Shown: positions 1 to 6,729, counted from the stretch's first letter. The stretch: DNA of 15,649 nt from Alphaproteobacteria bacterium UBA3307 (GCA_002361365.1 DEST01000029.1:1-15649), one strand, 5' to 3'. Program-made: numbers and translations. Notes: generated from the sequence alone by a model not told the origin.

Positions 1-100
1 TGTACACGTCGTCAAAAACATACTTTGCACTAAGCACATTATCCAAAGTTTTATCAAGGCTGTTCCGATATAACATCGTCAGGTTATTTAAAAATTTCAA

Positions 101-134
101 TATAAAAACCACCAAGCGCAAAACTTAGTGGTTT
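101..134 (-). terminator. Intrinsic terminator of the SlyB-like lipoprotein gene
   Basis: On the minus strand the transcript can fold AAACCACTAAG (134-124) with CTTGGTGGTTT (116-106). This gives an 11-bp stem with one G-U pair and a 7-base loop, followed by a short U-rich tail. It lies 24 bases past the stop codon at 158. The plus-strand side also ends in T-rich sequence, so the element could act both ways. Confidence 0.7.
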
Positions 135-157
135 AATTTTAAGTTTATTAAATCTTA

Positions 158-613
158 TCAATAATACGGAATAATGCGTGAAGTTGCACCGTTAATCAGC
201 ATACATCTTTGACCGGCTGACAATAAAGTATCAGTCCCCTGTGTCACGCTGTAAATCTGACCGCTGTCGGTACGAACCACATATTCATAACCGCCTTGAC
301 TCATTATTTGGTCTTGTGCCAAAGCACCGACGGCCATACCGGCTAAGGCACCGCCGATAGCACCTAAAGCGTGCGAGCTACTTCCGTGTCCGATGGTCGA
401 ACCTGCCACACCGCCGGCAACACCGCCAAGCATACCTCCGGCAGAGTTATCACTGCTGTTTACATTAACCTGACGAACCGACATTACTGTGCACGGAAAA
501 CCGTTACTGGCTTGACGAACCGAACCATAATCATAATCGTTACTGCCGATTCTCGGGGCACAAGCGGCAACAGCCCAAATCAGCGGAACAGCGTATAATA
601 TTGTTTTTTTCAT
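158..613 (-). CDS. SlyB/Pcp-like glycine-zipper outer-membrane lipoprotein
   Basis: This 151-residue protein begins with a lipoprotein signal peptide: MKK, a hydrophobic stretch, then the lipobox VAAC with the lipidated cysteine at residue 18. After Ser/Asp at mature positions it should be sorted to the outer membrane, but that is inference. Residues about 58-98 form a glycine-zipper segment rich in GG and AG pairs. The C-terminal part (YEYVVRTDSGQIYSVTQG, then GQRC near residue 137) follows the pattern of SlyB/Pcp and the rickettsial 17-kDa antigen family (the DDG...VVQ...GQRV region of SlyB). Its length matches that family. Two further cysteines, at 41 and about 137, could form a disulfide. 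The ATG at 611-613 is preceded by AGGAGA at 6-base spacing. The gene is monocistronic and diverges from asnS. The family fit is good, but the cellular role (envelope integrity) is only inferred from relatives. Confidence 0.85.
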   Translation of the reverse strand: MKKTILYAVPLIWAVAACAPRIGSNDYDYGSVRQASNGFPCTVMSVRQVNVNSSDNSAGGMLGGVAGGVAGSTIGHGSSSHALGAIGGALAGMAVGALAQDQIMSQGGYEYVVRTDSGQIYSVTQGTDTLLSAGQRCMLINGATSRIIPYY

Positions 614-642
614 TGCGTATCTCCTAAATATTAACTATATAC

Positions 643-671
643 ATAATTATCCATAACATTTTGATTGTCAA
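643..671 (-). promoter_or_regulatory. Candidate sigma-70 promoter for the SlyB-like gene
   Basis: A perfect TTGACA (minus strand, 671-666) lies 17 bases from AATTAT (648-643, 4 of 6 to consensus). This would start transcription about 25 bases before the ATG. The -35 box sits back to back with the asnS -35 box on the other strand. The -10 match is modest. Confidence 0.4.
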
Positions 672-674
672 GAC

Positions 675-703
675 TGGACAATTAAATATCAATGTTGTAT
701 AGT
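675..703 (+). promoter_or_regulatory. Sigma-70 promoter of the asnS-rpoH-prmC operon
   Basis: TGGACA (675-680) is spaced 17 bases from TATAGT (698-703), and each box matches consensus at 5 of 6 positions. The predicted start near 710 gives a leader of about 30 bases before asnS. No other promoter this good appears before rpoH, so it probably drives the whole run. Confidence 0.6.
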
Positions 704-741
704 GCATAAGATTTGGATTTTTAATTTAATTAGAGGGTAAA

Positions 742-2130
742 ATGTTAAAAAGAACTAAAATTAAACAATTATTGGCTTCAGAGCAAACAATGCCTGAAGT
801 TTTAGTTAAAGGTTGGGTGAAAACAAAACGCGATTCCAAAGATTTTTCGTTCATTGAAATAAACGACGGTTCGTGTTTGAAAAATATACAGGTTATCGCC
901 AATAATACCCTCAATAATTATGATGAAATTAAAAAATTAACCACAGGCTCGTCGGTGGCAGTTGAAGGTGCGTTGGTTGAATCCGCCGGCGGCAAACAAA
1001 AATACGAAATTAAAGCTGAAAATATCGAAATTTACGGTATTGCGCCGGATGATTATCCGTTGCAGAAAAAAGGTATGAGCGACGAATTCTTGCGCACGGT
1101 TGCTCATTTGCGCCCGCGTACCAATAAGTATGGCGCGGCATTCCGTGTACGCTCGCGGCTTTCGTATGCCATTCATCAGTTTTTTCAAAACCGTGGCTTT
1201 GCCTATGTGCATACTCCGTTGATTACGGCTTCCGACTGTGAAGGTGCCGGTGAGATGTTTCAAGTAACAACGCTTGACTTAAAGAATCCGCCGCTGCTGC
1301 CAAACGGAGAAATCGACTACGGCAAAGACTTTTTTGGCAAAGAAGCACGCCTTACCGTTTCCGGTCAGCTCAACGGTGAGATGTATGCCTGCGCTTTGGG
1401 CGATATTTATACTTTCGGTCCGACTTTCCGTGCCGAAAATTCCAACACCCCGCGCCACGCCGCTGAGTTTTGGATGATTGAGCCGGAAATGGCGTTTGCC
1501 GACCTTAACGATGATATGGATTTGGCTGAGGATATGGTGCGCTATTTGGTAAAGGATATTATGGAAAACTGCGCCGATGATTTGGATTTGTTTGAAAAAT
1601 TCATTGACCCGACACTGAAACAAACATTAAGCAATATCGTGGAAAACGGCTTTGCCCGCATTACTTATACCGAAGCTATTGAAATTATGAAAAAATCCGG
1701 CAAAAAGTTTGAATATACGCCGGAATACGGTATTGATTTGCAAACCGAACACGAACGCTTTTTGGCGGAAGAACACTTTAAACGTCCGGTAATTGTTCGC
1801 GATTATCCGCAGGAAATCAAAGCATTTTATATGCGTCTTAATGATGACGGCAAGACCGTGGCGGCAATGGATGTGTTGGTTCCGAGAATCGGCGAACTTA
1901 TCGGTGGTTCGCAACGTGAAGACCGTTATGATGTTTTGGTAAAGAAAATTCAAGATTTGGGTATGGATATCAAGAATTACGAATGGTATCTTGACTCCCG
2001 CAAATACGGCACGGTTCCGCATGCCGGTTTCGGTTTGGGTTTTGAGCGTATGATGATGCTCGTTACCGGCATTACCAACATTCGCGACACCATTCCGTTC
2101 CCGCGTACTCCGAAATCCGTGGCGTTTTAA
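742..2130 (+). CDS. asnS: Asparaginyl-tRNA synthetase (AsnRS)
   Basis: This class IIb aminoacyl-tRNA synthetase charges tRNA-Asn with asparagine using ATP in the cytoplasm. Its 462 residues match the usual bacterial AsnRS length (466 in E. coli). Residues about 18-100 are the OB-fold anticodon-binding domain (VKGWVKTKRDSKDFSFIEINDGS). The catalytic core has motif 2 at about 229-249 (FRAENSNTPRHAAEF, then WMIEPE) and motif 3 at 429-436 (GFGLGFER). The ending NIRDTIPFPRTP is the AsnRS signature and separates it from AspRS. ATG 742 is preceded by GAGGG at a short 4-base spacing. The stop codon overlaps the ribosome-binding site of the next gene, so it heads an operon. Many Alphaproteobacteria lack asnS and make Asn-tRNA by GatCAB amidation, so its presence is a useful lineage marker. 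Identification is secure. Confidence 0.97.
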   Translation: MLKRTKIKQLLASEQTMPEVLVKGWVKTKRDSKDFSFIEINDGSCLKNIQVIANNTLNNYDEIKKLTTGSSVAVEGALVESAGGKQKYEIKAENIEIYGIAPDDYPLQKKGMSDEFLRTVAHLRPRTNKYGAAFRVRSRLSYAIHQFFQNRGFAYVHTPLITASDCEGAGEMFQVTTLDLKNPPLLPNGEIDYGKDFFGKEARLTVSGQLNGEMYACALGDIYTFGPTFRAENSNTPRHAAEFWMIEPEMAFADLNDDMDLAEDMVRYLVKDIMENCADDLDLFEKFIDPTLKQTLSNIVENGFARITYTEAIEIMKKSGKKFEYTPEYGIDLQTEHERFLAEEHFKRPVIVRDYPQEIKAFYMRLNDDGKTVAAMDVLVPRIGELIGGSQREDRYDVLVKKIQDLGMDIKNYEWYLDSRKYGTVPHAGFGLGFERMMMLVTGITNIRDTIPFPRTPKSVAF

Positions 2131-2139
2131 GGAGAAGAG

Positions 2140-2796
2140 ATGCGGAAAATCCGGCTGACATTATGGCTTTTGGTCGCAACATTATGGAGTGTGTCTTCTA
2201 TGGCGGCGGAAACTGAAGAATTTAATCCGGCAGATTATGTTGAATATGACCATATTGCCGAGCCGGATTCGATTCCGATGAAAAAACTGTTGCCGCACGA
2301 AGATGATTTGTATGACGGTGCGGAAATTAAGCCGTTGGTCGGGACTCTTTCTGATGCCGAAAAAATGCAAGAAGAAAATATCGGTTTTGAATATGACGAG
2401 AGCAAACCGCAACGACCGGAACTTTTATGCTCAGATGAAAGTTTGCGTAAACAGGTGGGAGCATTTATCCGTAAATATGTCGAAAATCGGAGTGCTAGGA
2501 CTGTGCCTGAGCGAAGGGCGCAGTTGCTTTTGGTAAATAATTTGCAAAGATTTGAAGAAATTGCGGAAGATAAGCTTAAAAACAATTTTGAGGCATCTGC
2601 TGTCGCAATGCATTTGAAAATGAATGAAAATCGCGAAATATACCGAATGTGCCTAAGCTCAAACAATAAGTCCGGACGTTTCACAAATATATATATTTTG
2701 ATTTATCCGTTTGCAAACTATTACAAAGTGGCAGTAACTAATTTGGCGGAAAAGGCTGAAGATTTGGATAACGCAACTTTTATATATAACTGGTAA
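2140..2796 (+). CDS. Predicted exported protein of unknown function, between asnS and rpoH
   Basis: I do not recognise this 218-residue protein. It starts with a Sec-type signal peptide: MRKIR, a hydrophobic core LTLWLLVATLW, and a likely cleavage after residue 23 (SSMAA before ETEE). There is no lipobox, so the mature form is probably periplasmic. The mature N-terminal third is acidic and proline-containing (residues 24-90). Residues about 98-160 look alpha-helical and charged, and the C-terminal end (ANYYKVAVTNLAEK...ATFIYNW) looks like beta strands. The mature part has two cysteines, near 97 and 172, possibly a disulfide pair. The start is supported by AAGGAGAAG just upstream, which overlaps the asnS stop codon. 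The stop lies 7 bases before rpoH, so it is co-transcribed with both. No function can be assigned; an envelope protein tied to stress control is only a guess from position. Confidence 0.8.
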   Translation: MRKIRLTLWLLVATLWSVSSMAAETEEFNPADYVEYDHIAEPDSIPMKKLLPHEDDLYDGAEIKPLVGTLSDAEKMQEENIGFEYDESKPQRPELLCSDESLRKQVGAFIRKYVENRSARTVPERRAQLLLVNNLQRFEEIAEDKLKNNFEASAVAMHLKMNENREIYRMCLSSNNKSGRFTNIYILIYPFANYYKVAVTNLAEKAEDLDNATFIYNW

Positions 2797-2803
2797 AATA
2801 AAA

Positions 2804-3703
2804 ATGGAAGCGCGCAAAGATATTGTTGTTTATGAAAATAAATCAAACCTGCCGGCGGTGGTGCCGGAAGGTGGTTTGCGTGGCTATTTGGAAAAAATTC
2901 GGCAATTTCCGGTGTTGAGTGCACAAGAAGAGATAGATTTGGTACGTGAGTTTAAAGAAAAAGGTGATTTACAAGCAGCACAAAAGTTGATTACATCTCA
3001 CTTGCGTTTGGCAGTCAAAATTGCCCTGACTTATCGTCGCTACGGTTTGCCGATTGCAGATTTGATTTCTGAAGCTAATATCGGACTTATGCAGGCGGTC
3101 AAAAAATTTGATATGAGCAAAAATGTGCGACTTTCCACTTATGCAATATTATGGATAAAAGCCGCACTTAATGATTTTGTTCTACGCTCGTGGTCGTTGG
3201 TAAAAATAGGAACCGTTGCCGCGCAAAAAAAATTGTTTTACAATTTGGGGCGTATCAAGGCACGTTTAGGAATTTATGACAACAAAGAGCTGGAGCCGAA
3301 AGTGGTCAAACAAATTGCCAATGAATTGGTGGTTGATGAATGTGATGTGGTGGAAATGAACCGGCGTATCGGTGGTGACAGTTCGCTTAATGTAACAGTG
3401 GGTAAAGATGATGATTCGGTAGAAGCCATAGATATGTTGGCAGACAACACACAAAATATAGAAGCTAATTATGCTCGCAAAGAAGAGGCGGAAATAAAAC
3501 GTCGGATTTTACGCCAAGCCTTGACTAAACTTAATGAGCGCGAACAATACATAGTTAAAAACCGTATGCTGACGGAAACACCGCAAACTCTTGATGAAAT
3601 CGGAGAAAAATTCCAAATCAGCCGTGAACGGGTGCGGCAAATTGAAAAACGCGCGTTTGAAAAACTTTCGGCAGAAGTCAAACACGCAATGGCGGCAGAA
3701 TAG
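2804..3703 (+). CDS. rpoH: RNA polymerase heat-shock sigma factor (sigma-32)
   Basis: This 299-residue sigma-70-family factor directs RNA polymerase to heat-shock promoters. Region 1.2 (about 24-50) is followed by region 2 (about 60-131), with HLRLAVKIALTYRRYGL, then DLISEANIGLMQAVKKFD, then LSTYAILWIKAALNDFVLRSW. The RpoH box QKKLFYNLG lies at 141-149 and separates RpoH from RpoD and RpoS. Region 4 spans about 233-290, with the helix-turn-helix TLDEIGEKFQISRERVRQIE. Length and N-terminus (NLPAVVPEGGLRGYL) match alphaproteobacterial RpoH. ATG 2804 is preceded by A-rich sequence with no clear Shine-Dalgarno, and the upstream stop is only 7 bases away. Translation may depend on coupling or on an A-rich leader. 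Its stop codon abuts the prmC start. A likely target promoter lies upstream of dnaK in this same window (14150-14178). Confidence 0.95.
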   Translation: MEARKDIVVYENKSNLPAVVPEGGLRGYLEKIRQFPVLSAQEEIDLVREFKEKGDLQAAQKLITSHLRLAVKIALTYRRYGLPIADLISEANIGLMQAVKKFDMSKNVRLSTYAILWIKAALNDFVLRSWSLVKIGTVAAQKKLFYNLGRIKARLGIYDNKELEPKVVKQIANELVVDECDVVEMNRRIGGDSSLNVTVGKDDDSVEAIDMLADNTQNIEANYARKEEAEIKRRILRQALTKLNEREQYIVKNRMLTETPQTLDEIGEKFQISRERVRQIEKRAFEKLSAEVKHAMAAE

Positions 3704-4540
3704 ATGACTTATTTTGAAGATATTATGCATCAGCTGATTTTATGCAAGGTGGAAAGTCCGCGCTTGGAAACGCGTTTGTTGTTTGCAGCAGCCACCAAAC
3801 GAGAGCCTTCAAAAGTATTTCCCGACATTATTCTGAATGAAAATGAACGTAAACAAATGGAAAGTATGTTAAAGCAAAGATTGAAGCATAAGCCGTTGGA
3901 TAAAATTTTGGGACATCGTGAATTTTACAAAGCCGATTTTATCGTTAATACCGATGTTTTGTCACCGCGTCCGGATACAGAAATATTGGTGGAAAAAGCA
4001 TTGCAATATATGCCGGAAAATAGGTGTAATGTATTAGATTTAGGCACCGGCAGCGGCTGCATTATAGAATCACTGCTGATGGAAAAAACAGATGCGGTGG
4101 GCACCGCCGTTGATATATCCGAAAAAAGCCTGAATATTGCCCGTAAAAATGCCGAAAATCTTAAAATATCAGAACGTATCAAATTTGTGTGTGCTGATTG
4201 GTTTAATGATGACATTATTGAAAAGTTAGGGCAAAAATATGATATAATCGTCAGCAATCCTCCATATATTCCAACCGGAGAAATATCAAAGCTTGAGCCA
4301 GAAGTTAAAAATTATGACCCTATGGTCGCATTGGACGGCGGAACAGATGGTTTAGACAGCTATCGTCGCATTGCTACAATTATCAGAGAATTATTAAAAA
4401 AAGATGGGTTTATTCTGCTTGAAGCCGGCATAGGACAGGCGACACAGATTGCTGATATTTTTATTGCCCAAAAACTCAAACCAGTCGAAATTGTAGCAGA
4501 TTTGAATAATATACCACGTTGTGTAATTCTGCAAAAATAA
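3704..4540 (+). CDS. prmC: Peptide chain release factor N5-glutamine methyltransferase
   Basis: PrmC (HemK) methylates the glutamine of the GGQ motif in RF1 and RF2, using S-adenosylmethionine, to speed translation termination. The 278-residue length fits the family. The N-terminal helical domain (1-75) includes the conserved KILGHREFY. The Rossmann domain has the SAM-binding loop DLGTGSG at 112-118, an acidic residue at the end of strand 2 (AVDIS, about 135-139) and the substrate-glutamine-binding NPPY at 185-188 followed by IP. The ATG directly follows the rpoH TAG stop (TAGATG), which implies coupled translation; GGCGG about 10 bases upstream is a weak ribosome-binding site. In many Alphaproteobacteria prmC follows prfA and precedes a DUF4167 gene. 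Here the DUF4167 neighbour is kept, but rpoH stands in place of prfA. Confidence 0.95.
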   Translation: MTYFEDIMHQLILCKVESPRLETRLLFAAATKREPSKVFPDIILNENERKQMESMLKQRLKHKPLDKILGHREFYKADFIVNTDVLSPRPDTEILVEKALQYMPENRCNVLDLGTGSGCIIESLLMEKTDAVGTAVDISEKSLNIARKNAENLKISERIKFVCADWFNDDIIEKLGQKYDIIVSNPPYIPTGEISKLEPEVKNYDPMVALDGGTDGLDSYRRIATIIRELLKKDGFILLEAGIGQATQIADIFIAQKLKPVEIVADLNNIPRCVILQK

Positions 4541-4541
4541 G

Positions 4542-4570
4542 TTGCCAAAGCCGAAAAAAATGAGTATATA
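4542..4570 (+). promoter_or_regulatory. Sigma-70 promoter for the DUF4167 gene
   Basis: TTGCCA (4542-4547), 17 bases, then TATATA (4565-4570), each 5 of 6 to consensus, directly after the prmC stop. The predicted start near 4577 gives a leader of about 55 bases. The leader contains a short GGGC/GCCC inverted repeat (about 4580-4596) of unclear meaning. Confidence 0.5.
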
Positions 4571-4634
4571 AACAACGTAGGGCATTTTTGTCGCCCCAGA
4601 AAATAAAACCAGCTAACATTTTGAATGGATTTAA

Positions 4635-5225
4635 ATGAAAAAAATCAACAATAATAAATTTCGCGGTAATACCGTGTATTCTTTGAATTATAAATTTGAC
4701 AGTATATCACCGGCGGGCAAATACAGCGGTACAGCACTGGATTTAATCAAACGTTATAATGAACTGGCTAAAGAAGCACAAAGCAACGGTGATTATGTCG
4801 GAATGGAAGTTTTTCGTCAATATGCCGAGCATTATCGCAAAATAGTGACCGAAATTAATGAACGTAAATATCAAGCGCGTGAGAATCAAAATGCTAATGT
4901 TGCTTTGTCTGAAAATTCTGAAACAGGCGAACAAACTCCTGTAGCGGAAAATAACTTGGTTGAAACCGAAAGTAATTCTGTCGGGCAATCTAATCAAGAA
5001 ATACAAGCAACGGAAGATAACGCTTCTGCACAGCCGGCGGAAAAGCCGAAAATGCGCCGTCGGCGTAATTTTATGGTGGTAGAAGCCGGAGAACCGACAG
5101 AAGCTGAAAATACTGCCAACGTTGACAATAATGAAAATTCTAATACGGCAGAAACAGAGGAAAAACCGCGCCGTCGACCGTATGTGCGCAAAAATAAATC
5201 AGTAGCAGAGCCGGCTCAGGCTTGA
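4635..5225 (+). CDS. DUF4167 domain protein
   Basis: This 196-residue protein carries the DUF4167 domain in its N-terminal part (about 8-78). The conserved pattern is visible: an Asn/Arg-rich start (NNNKFRGN), a hydrophilic strand, GTALDLIKRYNELAKEAQSNGD, then a helix containing QYAEHYRKI. The family is typical of Alphaproteobacteria and commonly follows prmC, as here. Its function is not established as far as I know; its basic, low-complexity nature suggests nucleic-acid or ribosome association, which is inference. The rest (80-196) is predicted disordered and rich in Glu, Asn, Ala and Thr. It carries two basic patches, KPKMRRRRNF at about 137-146 and EKPRRRPYVRKNK near the C-terminus. ATG 4635 has only a weak GGA about 7 bases upstream. 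It likely has its own promoter in the 94-base gap after prmC. Confidence 0.88.
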   Translation: MKKINNNKFRGNTVYSLNYKFDSISPAGKYSGTALDLIKRYNELAKEAQSNGDYVGMEVFRQYAEHYRKIVTEINERKYQARENQNANVALSENSETGEQTPVAENNLVETESNSVGQSNQEIQATEDNASAQPAEKPKMRRRRNFMVVEAGEPTEAENTANVDNNENSNTAETEEKPRRRPYVRKNKSVAEPAQA

Positions 5226-5241
5226 TTGAAGGCATTATAAA

Positions 5242-5667
5242 ATGAATAAACTTGAATTGGCACGGCAAATTGCCGCAACGGCTGATGTTTCAACTCCGGA
5301 AAGCAGTGTTGTTTTGTATAGTATCAGCTATCAGCCGACCGATTCTAATAAACGTGCGGCTCTTAAATACATTGCCGAAAATCGCAACAGCTTTACTTTG
5401 GACAATACTATTTGCGGTAGACAACTAATGGCGCTGAATTTAGAAACCGGAAATAATAATCCGGATGCGGAATTGCTTAAAATTTGGGCAGTTGCCTCAC
5501 GGCGCTTTATTTTAGCTGCAAGCGGTAATATTACGGCATTTGTGGAAAATGCCGACCGCCGTAGTACCTTTGTAACAGTGGAATTGCCGCTGATTTTGCA
5601 AAACGATAAAATAAAGTTGATTAACGGTATTGACAAGTTTGAGTTTGCTCACCAATTTTTACAATAA
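5242..5667 (+). CDS. Hypothetical protein downstream of DUF4167
   Basis: I do not recognise this 141-residue protein. It has no signal peptide or membrane segment, so it is probably cytoplasmic. The sequence looks like a compact alpha/beta fold: an N-terminal helix (MNKLELARQIAATA), an amphipathic helix ending in AALKYIAENRNSF (about 39-51), a mid-protein helix (DAELLKIWAVASRRFILAAS) and a C-terminal strand-helix (VTVELPLILQNDKIKL, then KFEFAHQFLQ). It contains one cysteine, at residue 58. It begins 16 bases after the DUF4167 stop with a weak AAGG ribosome-binding site, so it is probably in the same transcript. Codon use looks like that of its neighbours. No function is proposed. Confidence 0.75.
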   Translation: MNKLELARQIAATADVSTPESSVVLYSISYQPTDSNKRAALKYIAENRNSFTLDNTICGRQLMALNLETGNNNPDAELLKIWAVASRRFILAASGNITAFVENADRRSTFVTVELPLILQNDKIKLINGIDKFEFAHQFLQ

Positions 5668-5670
5668 AAA

Positions 5671-5717
5671 ACCGGCCGCCGGATATGCTGTAAACAGCAC
5701 AATCCGAACCGACCGGT
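5671..5717 (-). terminator. Nested hairpin terminator between convergent genes
   Basis: An inner stem TGCTG/CAGCA with loop TAAA (5686-5699) is extended by CGGAT/ATCCG (5680-5684 with 5702-5706). It is enclosed by an outer ACCGG/CCGGT pair (5671-5675 with 5713-5717). On the minus strand the structure runs straight into TTTTT, so it should stop transcription of the ACP gene. On the plus strand no T-run follows, so any effect on the gene ending at 5667 would be weaker. Confidence 0.65.
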
Positions 5718-5727
5718 GAAACATTAT

Positions 5728-6006
5728 TCAGCTCAAACTCTGATTATAACTGTCAAGCATTGCCTGAATGGTATTATGGAAAATGGCATATTCTGAAGCT
5801 GAGCTGGGAATATTTACATCGCAGTTACGCTCCAGATTGATGGTAACTTCCATAACCCCTAAACTATCAAGGCCAAACTCCTCTTTGAAGTTGCATTTGG
5901 CAAAAGTTTCATCATCCATTCGGGAAATGTCATCGTTAATCTCTGTTTCCCCTAATTCATAAATAGCCTTGCGAATATCAGCAAGAGTTAATTGTTTCAT
6001 AAGCAT
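5728..6006 (-). CDS. Acyl carrier protein, stand-alone
   Basis: This small acidic protein (92 residues) has the ACP fold pattern and the prosthetic-group motif GLDSLGVME. Ser48 of the DSL is the expected site for 4'-phosphopantetheine attachment by a holo-ACP synthase. Helix I is LADIRKAIYELGE, helix II begins at the DSL motif, and the recognition region reads INLERNCDVNIP. It diverges from housekeeping AcpP (DSLDTVELVMALEEEF in E. coli) and has no fab, PKS, NRPS or lipid A genes next to it. It is therefore more likely a specialised carrier than the fatty-acid one, which is inference. Two in-frame starts exist (MLMKQL): ATG at 6006 or at 6000; neither has a Shine-Dalgarno. A promoter lies upstream at 6082-6054 and a terminator downstream, making it monocistronic. 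Confidence 0.85.
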   Translation of the reverse strand: MLMKQLTLADIRKAIYELGETEINDDISRMDDETFAKCNFKEEFGLDSLGVMEVTINLERNCDVNIPSSASEYAIFHNTIQAMLDSYNQSLS

Positions 6007-6053
6007 AAAAATTTTAGGATAAATAAATCTTAATTATATAAATTCTGCGAGCG

Positions 6054-6082
6054 GATATAGCAGACATACATACTTTTGTCAA
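6054..6082 (-). promoter_or_regulatory. Candidate sigma-70 promoter for the ACP gene
   Basis: A perfect TTGACA on the minus strand (6082-6077) is followed after 17 bases by TATATC (6059-6054, 4 of 6). The predicted start lies near 6047, about 40 bases before the ATG. A perfect TATAAT at 6038-6033 lacks a good -35 box at normal spacing. The rest of the 6007-6157 gap is AT-rich; a TG-AATAAT (6108-6115) might serve the opposite gene. Confidence 0.45.
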
Positions 6083-6157
6083 GATATTTTTACTTTACTT
6101 TTAGCAGTGAATAATTATTTTAAAACAGTCAAACAATAATAGAAAGGAAAATGAAAA

Positions 6158-6706
6158 ATGGCTAAAGAAAAAATGGAAAACAGACCGGAACAGGGTTATG
6201 AAACAGAAACGGAAAAAGAATTTGCCCCGCGTCATGGGCCAAAGGAAGAATTTAGAAGCGAAGGGCCTTGCTGTGGTCCGCACCACGGTCCGCAAGGTGA
6301 TTGCGGTTGCGGTAAACGCGGCAGCAAAATTTTACTGTTGCTGTTGGTCTTTTTTGCCGGTATGGGATTTAATGAATTTTGGCACGGATGTTTCCGTTGT
6401 CCGACTAAATCACATGGTTCTCCGACTGCTATATATGCACAAATGCCGGCATATAGCGATGCGGCCGGAACAACCATAATTATAAATGCTGCAGATGGAA
6501 TGGCAACAATGCCGCCGCAGTTTGCTAAAATGCACCATAAAAATAAACACCATCATAAACATCATCAGGCGCAAAACACCCAGCAAACAAATTCAAACGA
6601 TTTTGTAAAGATGCCGGCAAATCGCAAACGCCCGCATTTTGCCGACCGTGCAGCTCCTGTTGATACGGCAAAACCTCAATCTGCACCGGAAACAGTCGAA
6701 AACTAA
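6158..6706 (+). CDS. Cys/His-rich single-pass membrane protein, unknown function
   Basis: This 182-residue protein is not one I recognise. Residues 1-56 are hydrophilic and probably cytoplasmic. They include the cluster CCGPHHGPQGDCGCG (38-52) with four cysteines and two histidines. Residues about 57-72 (ILLLLLVFFAGMG) form one membrane segment, preceded by KRGSK, which suggests an N-in, C-out topology. Just after the membrane comes HGCFRC (76-81, a CxxC pair). A later stretch is very His-rich (HHKNKHHHKHH, 126-136), then a disordered Pro/Asn/Lys tail. The arrangement suggests metal binding on both sides of the membrane, which is inference from composition only. ATG 6158 is chosen because AAAGGAAA lies about 8 bases upstream; the ATG at 6151 opens only a four-codon frame. 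Transcription diverges from the ACP gene. Confidence 0.8.
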   Translation: MAKEKMENRPEQGYETETEKEFAPRHGPKEEFRSEGPCCGPHHGPQGDCGCGKRGSKILLLLLVFFAGMGFNEFWHGCFRCPTKSHGSPTAIYAQMPAYSDAAGTTIIINAADGMATMPPQFAKMHHKNKHHHKHHQAQNTQQTNSNDFVKMPANRKRPHFADRAAPVDTAKPQSAPETVEN

Positions 6707-6729
6707 CGCCTAAAATGCTTAAATACACA

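Noticed and set aside
1..128. Possible gene ends at the left edge: an open plus-strand frame from 3 to 128 and a minus-strand frame from ATG 76 to the edge (MLYRNSLDKTLDNVLSAK...).
   Set aside because: Both are too short to judge. The plus-strand frame is Ser/Leu/Lys-rich like a shadow frame, and the minus-strand ATG has no ribosome-binding site or promoter. Sequence left of the window is needed.
4561..4620. Short GGGC/GCCC inverted repeat after prmC, considered as a terminator or riboswitch.
   Set aside because: The stem is only four pairs with no T-run after it, and no known riboswitch consensus is visible.
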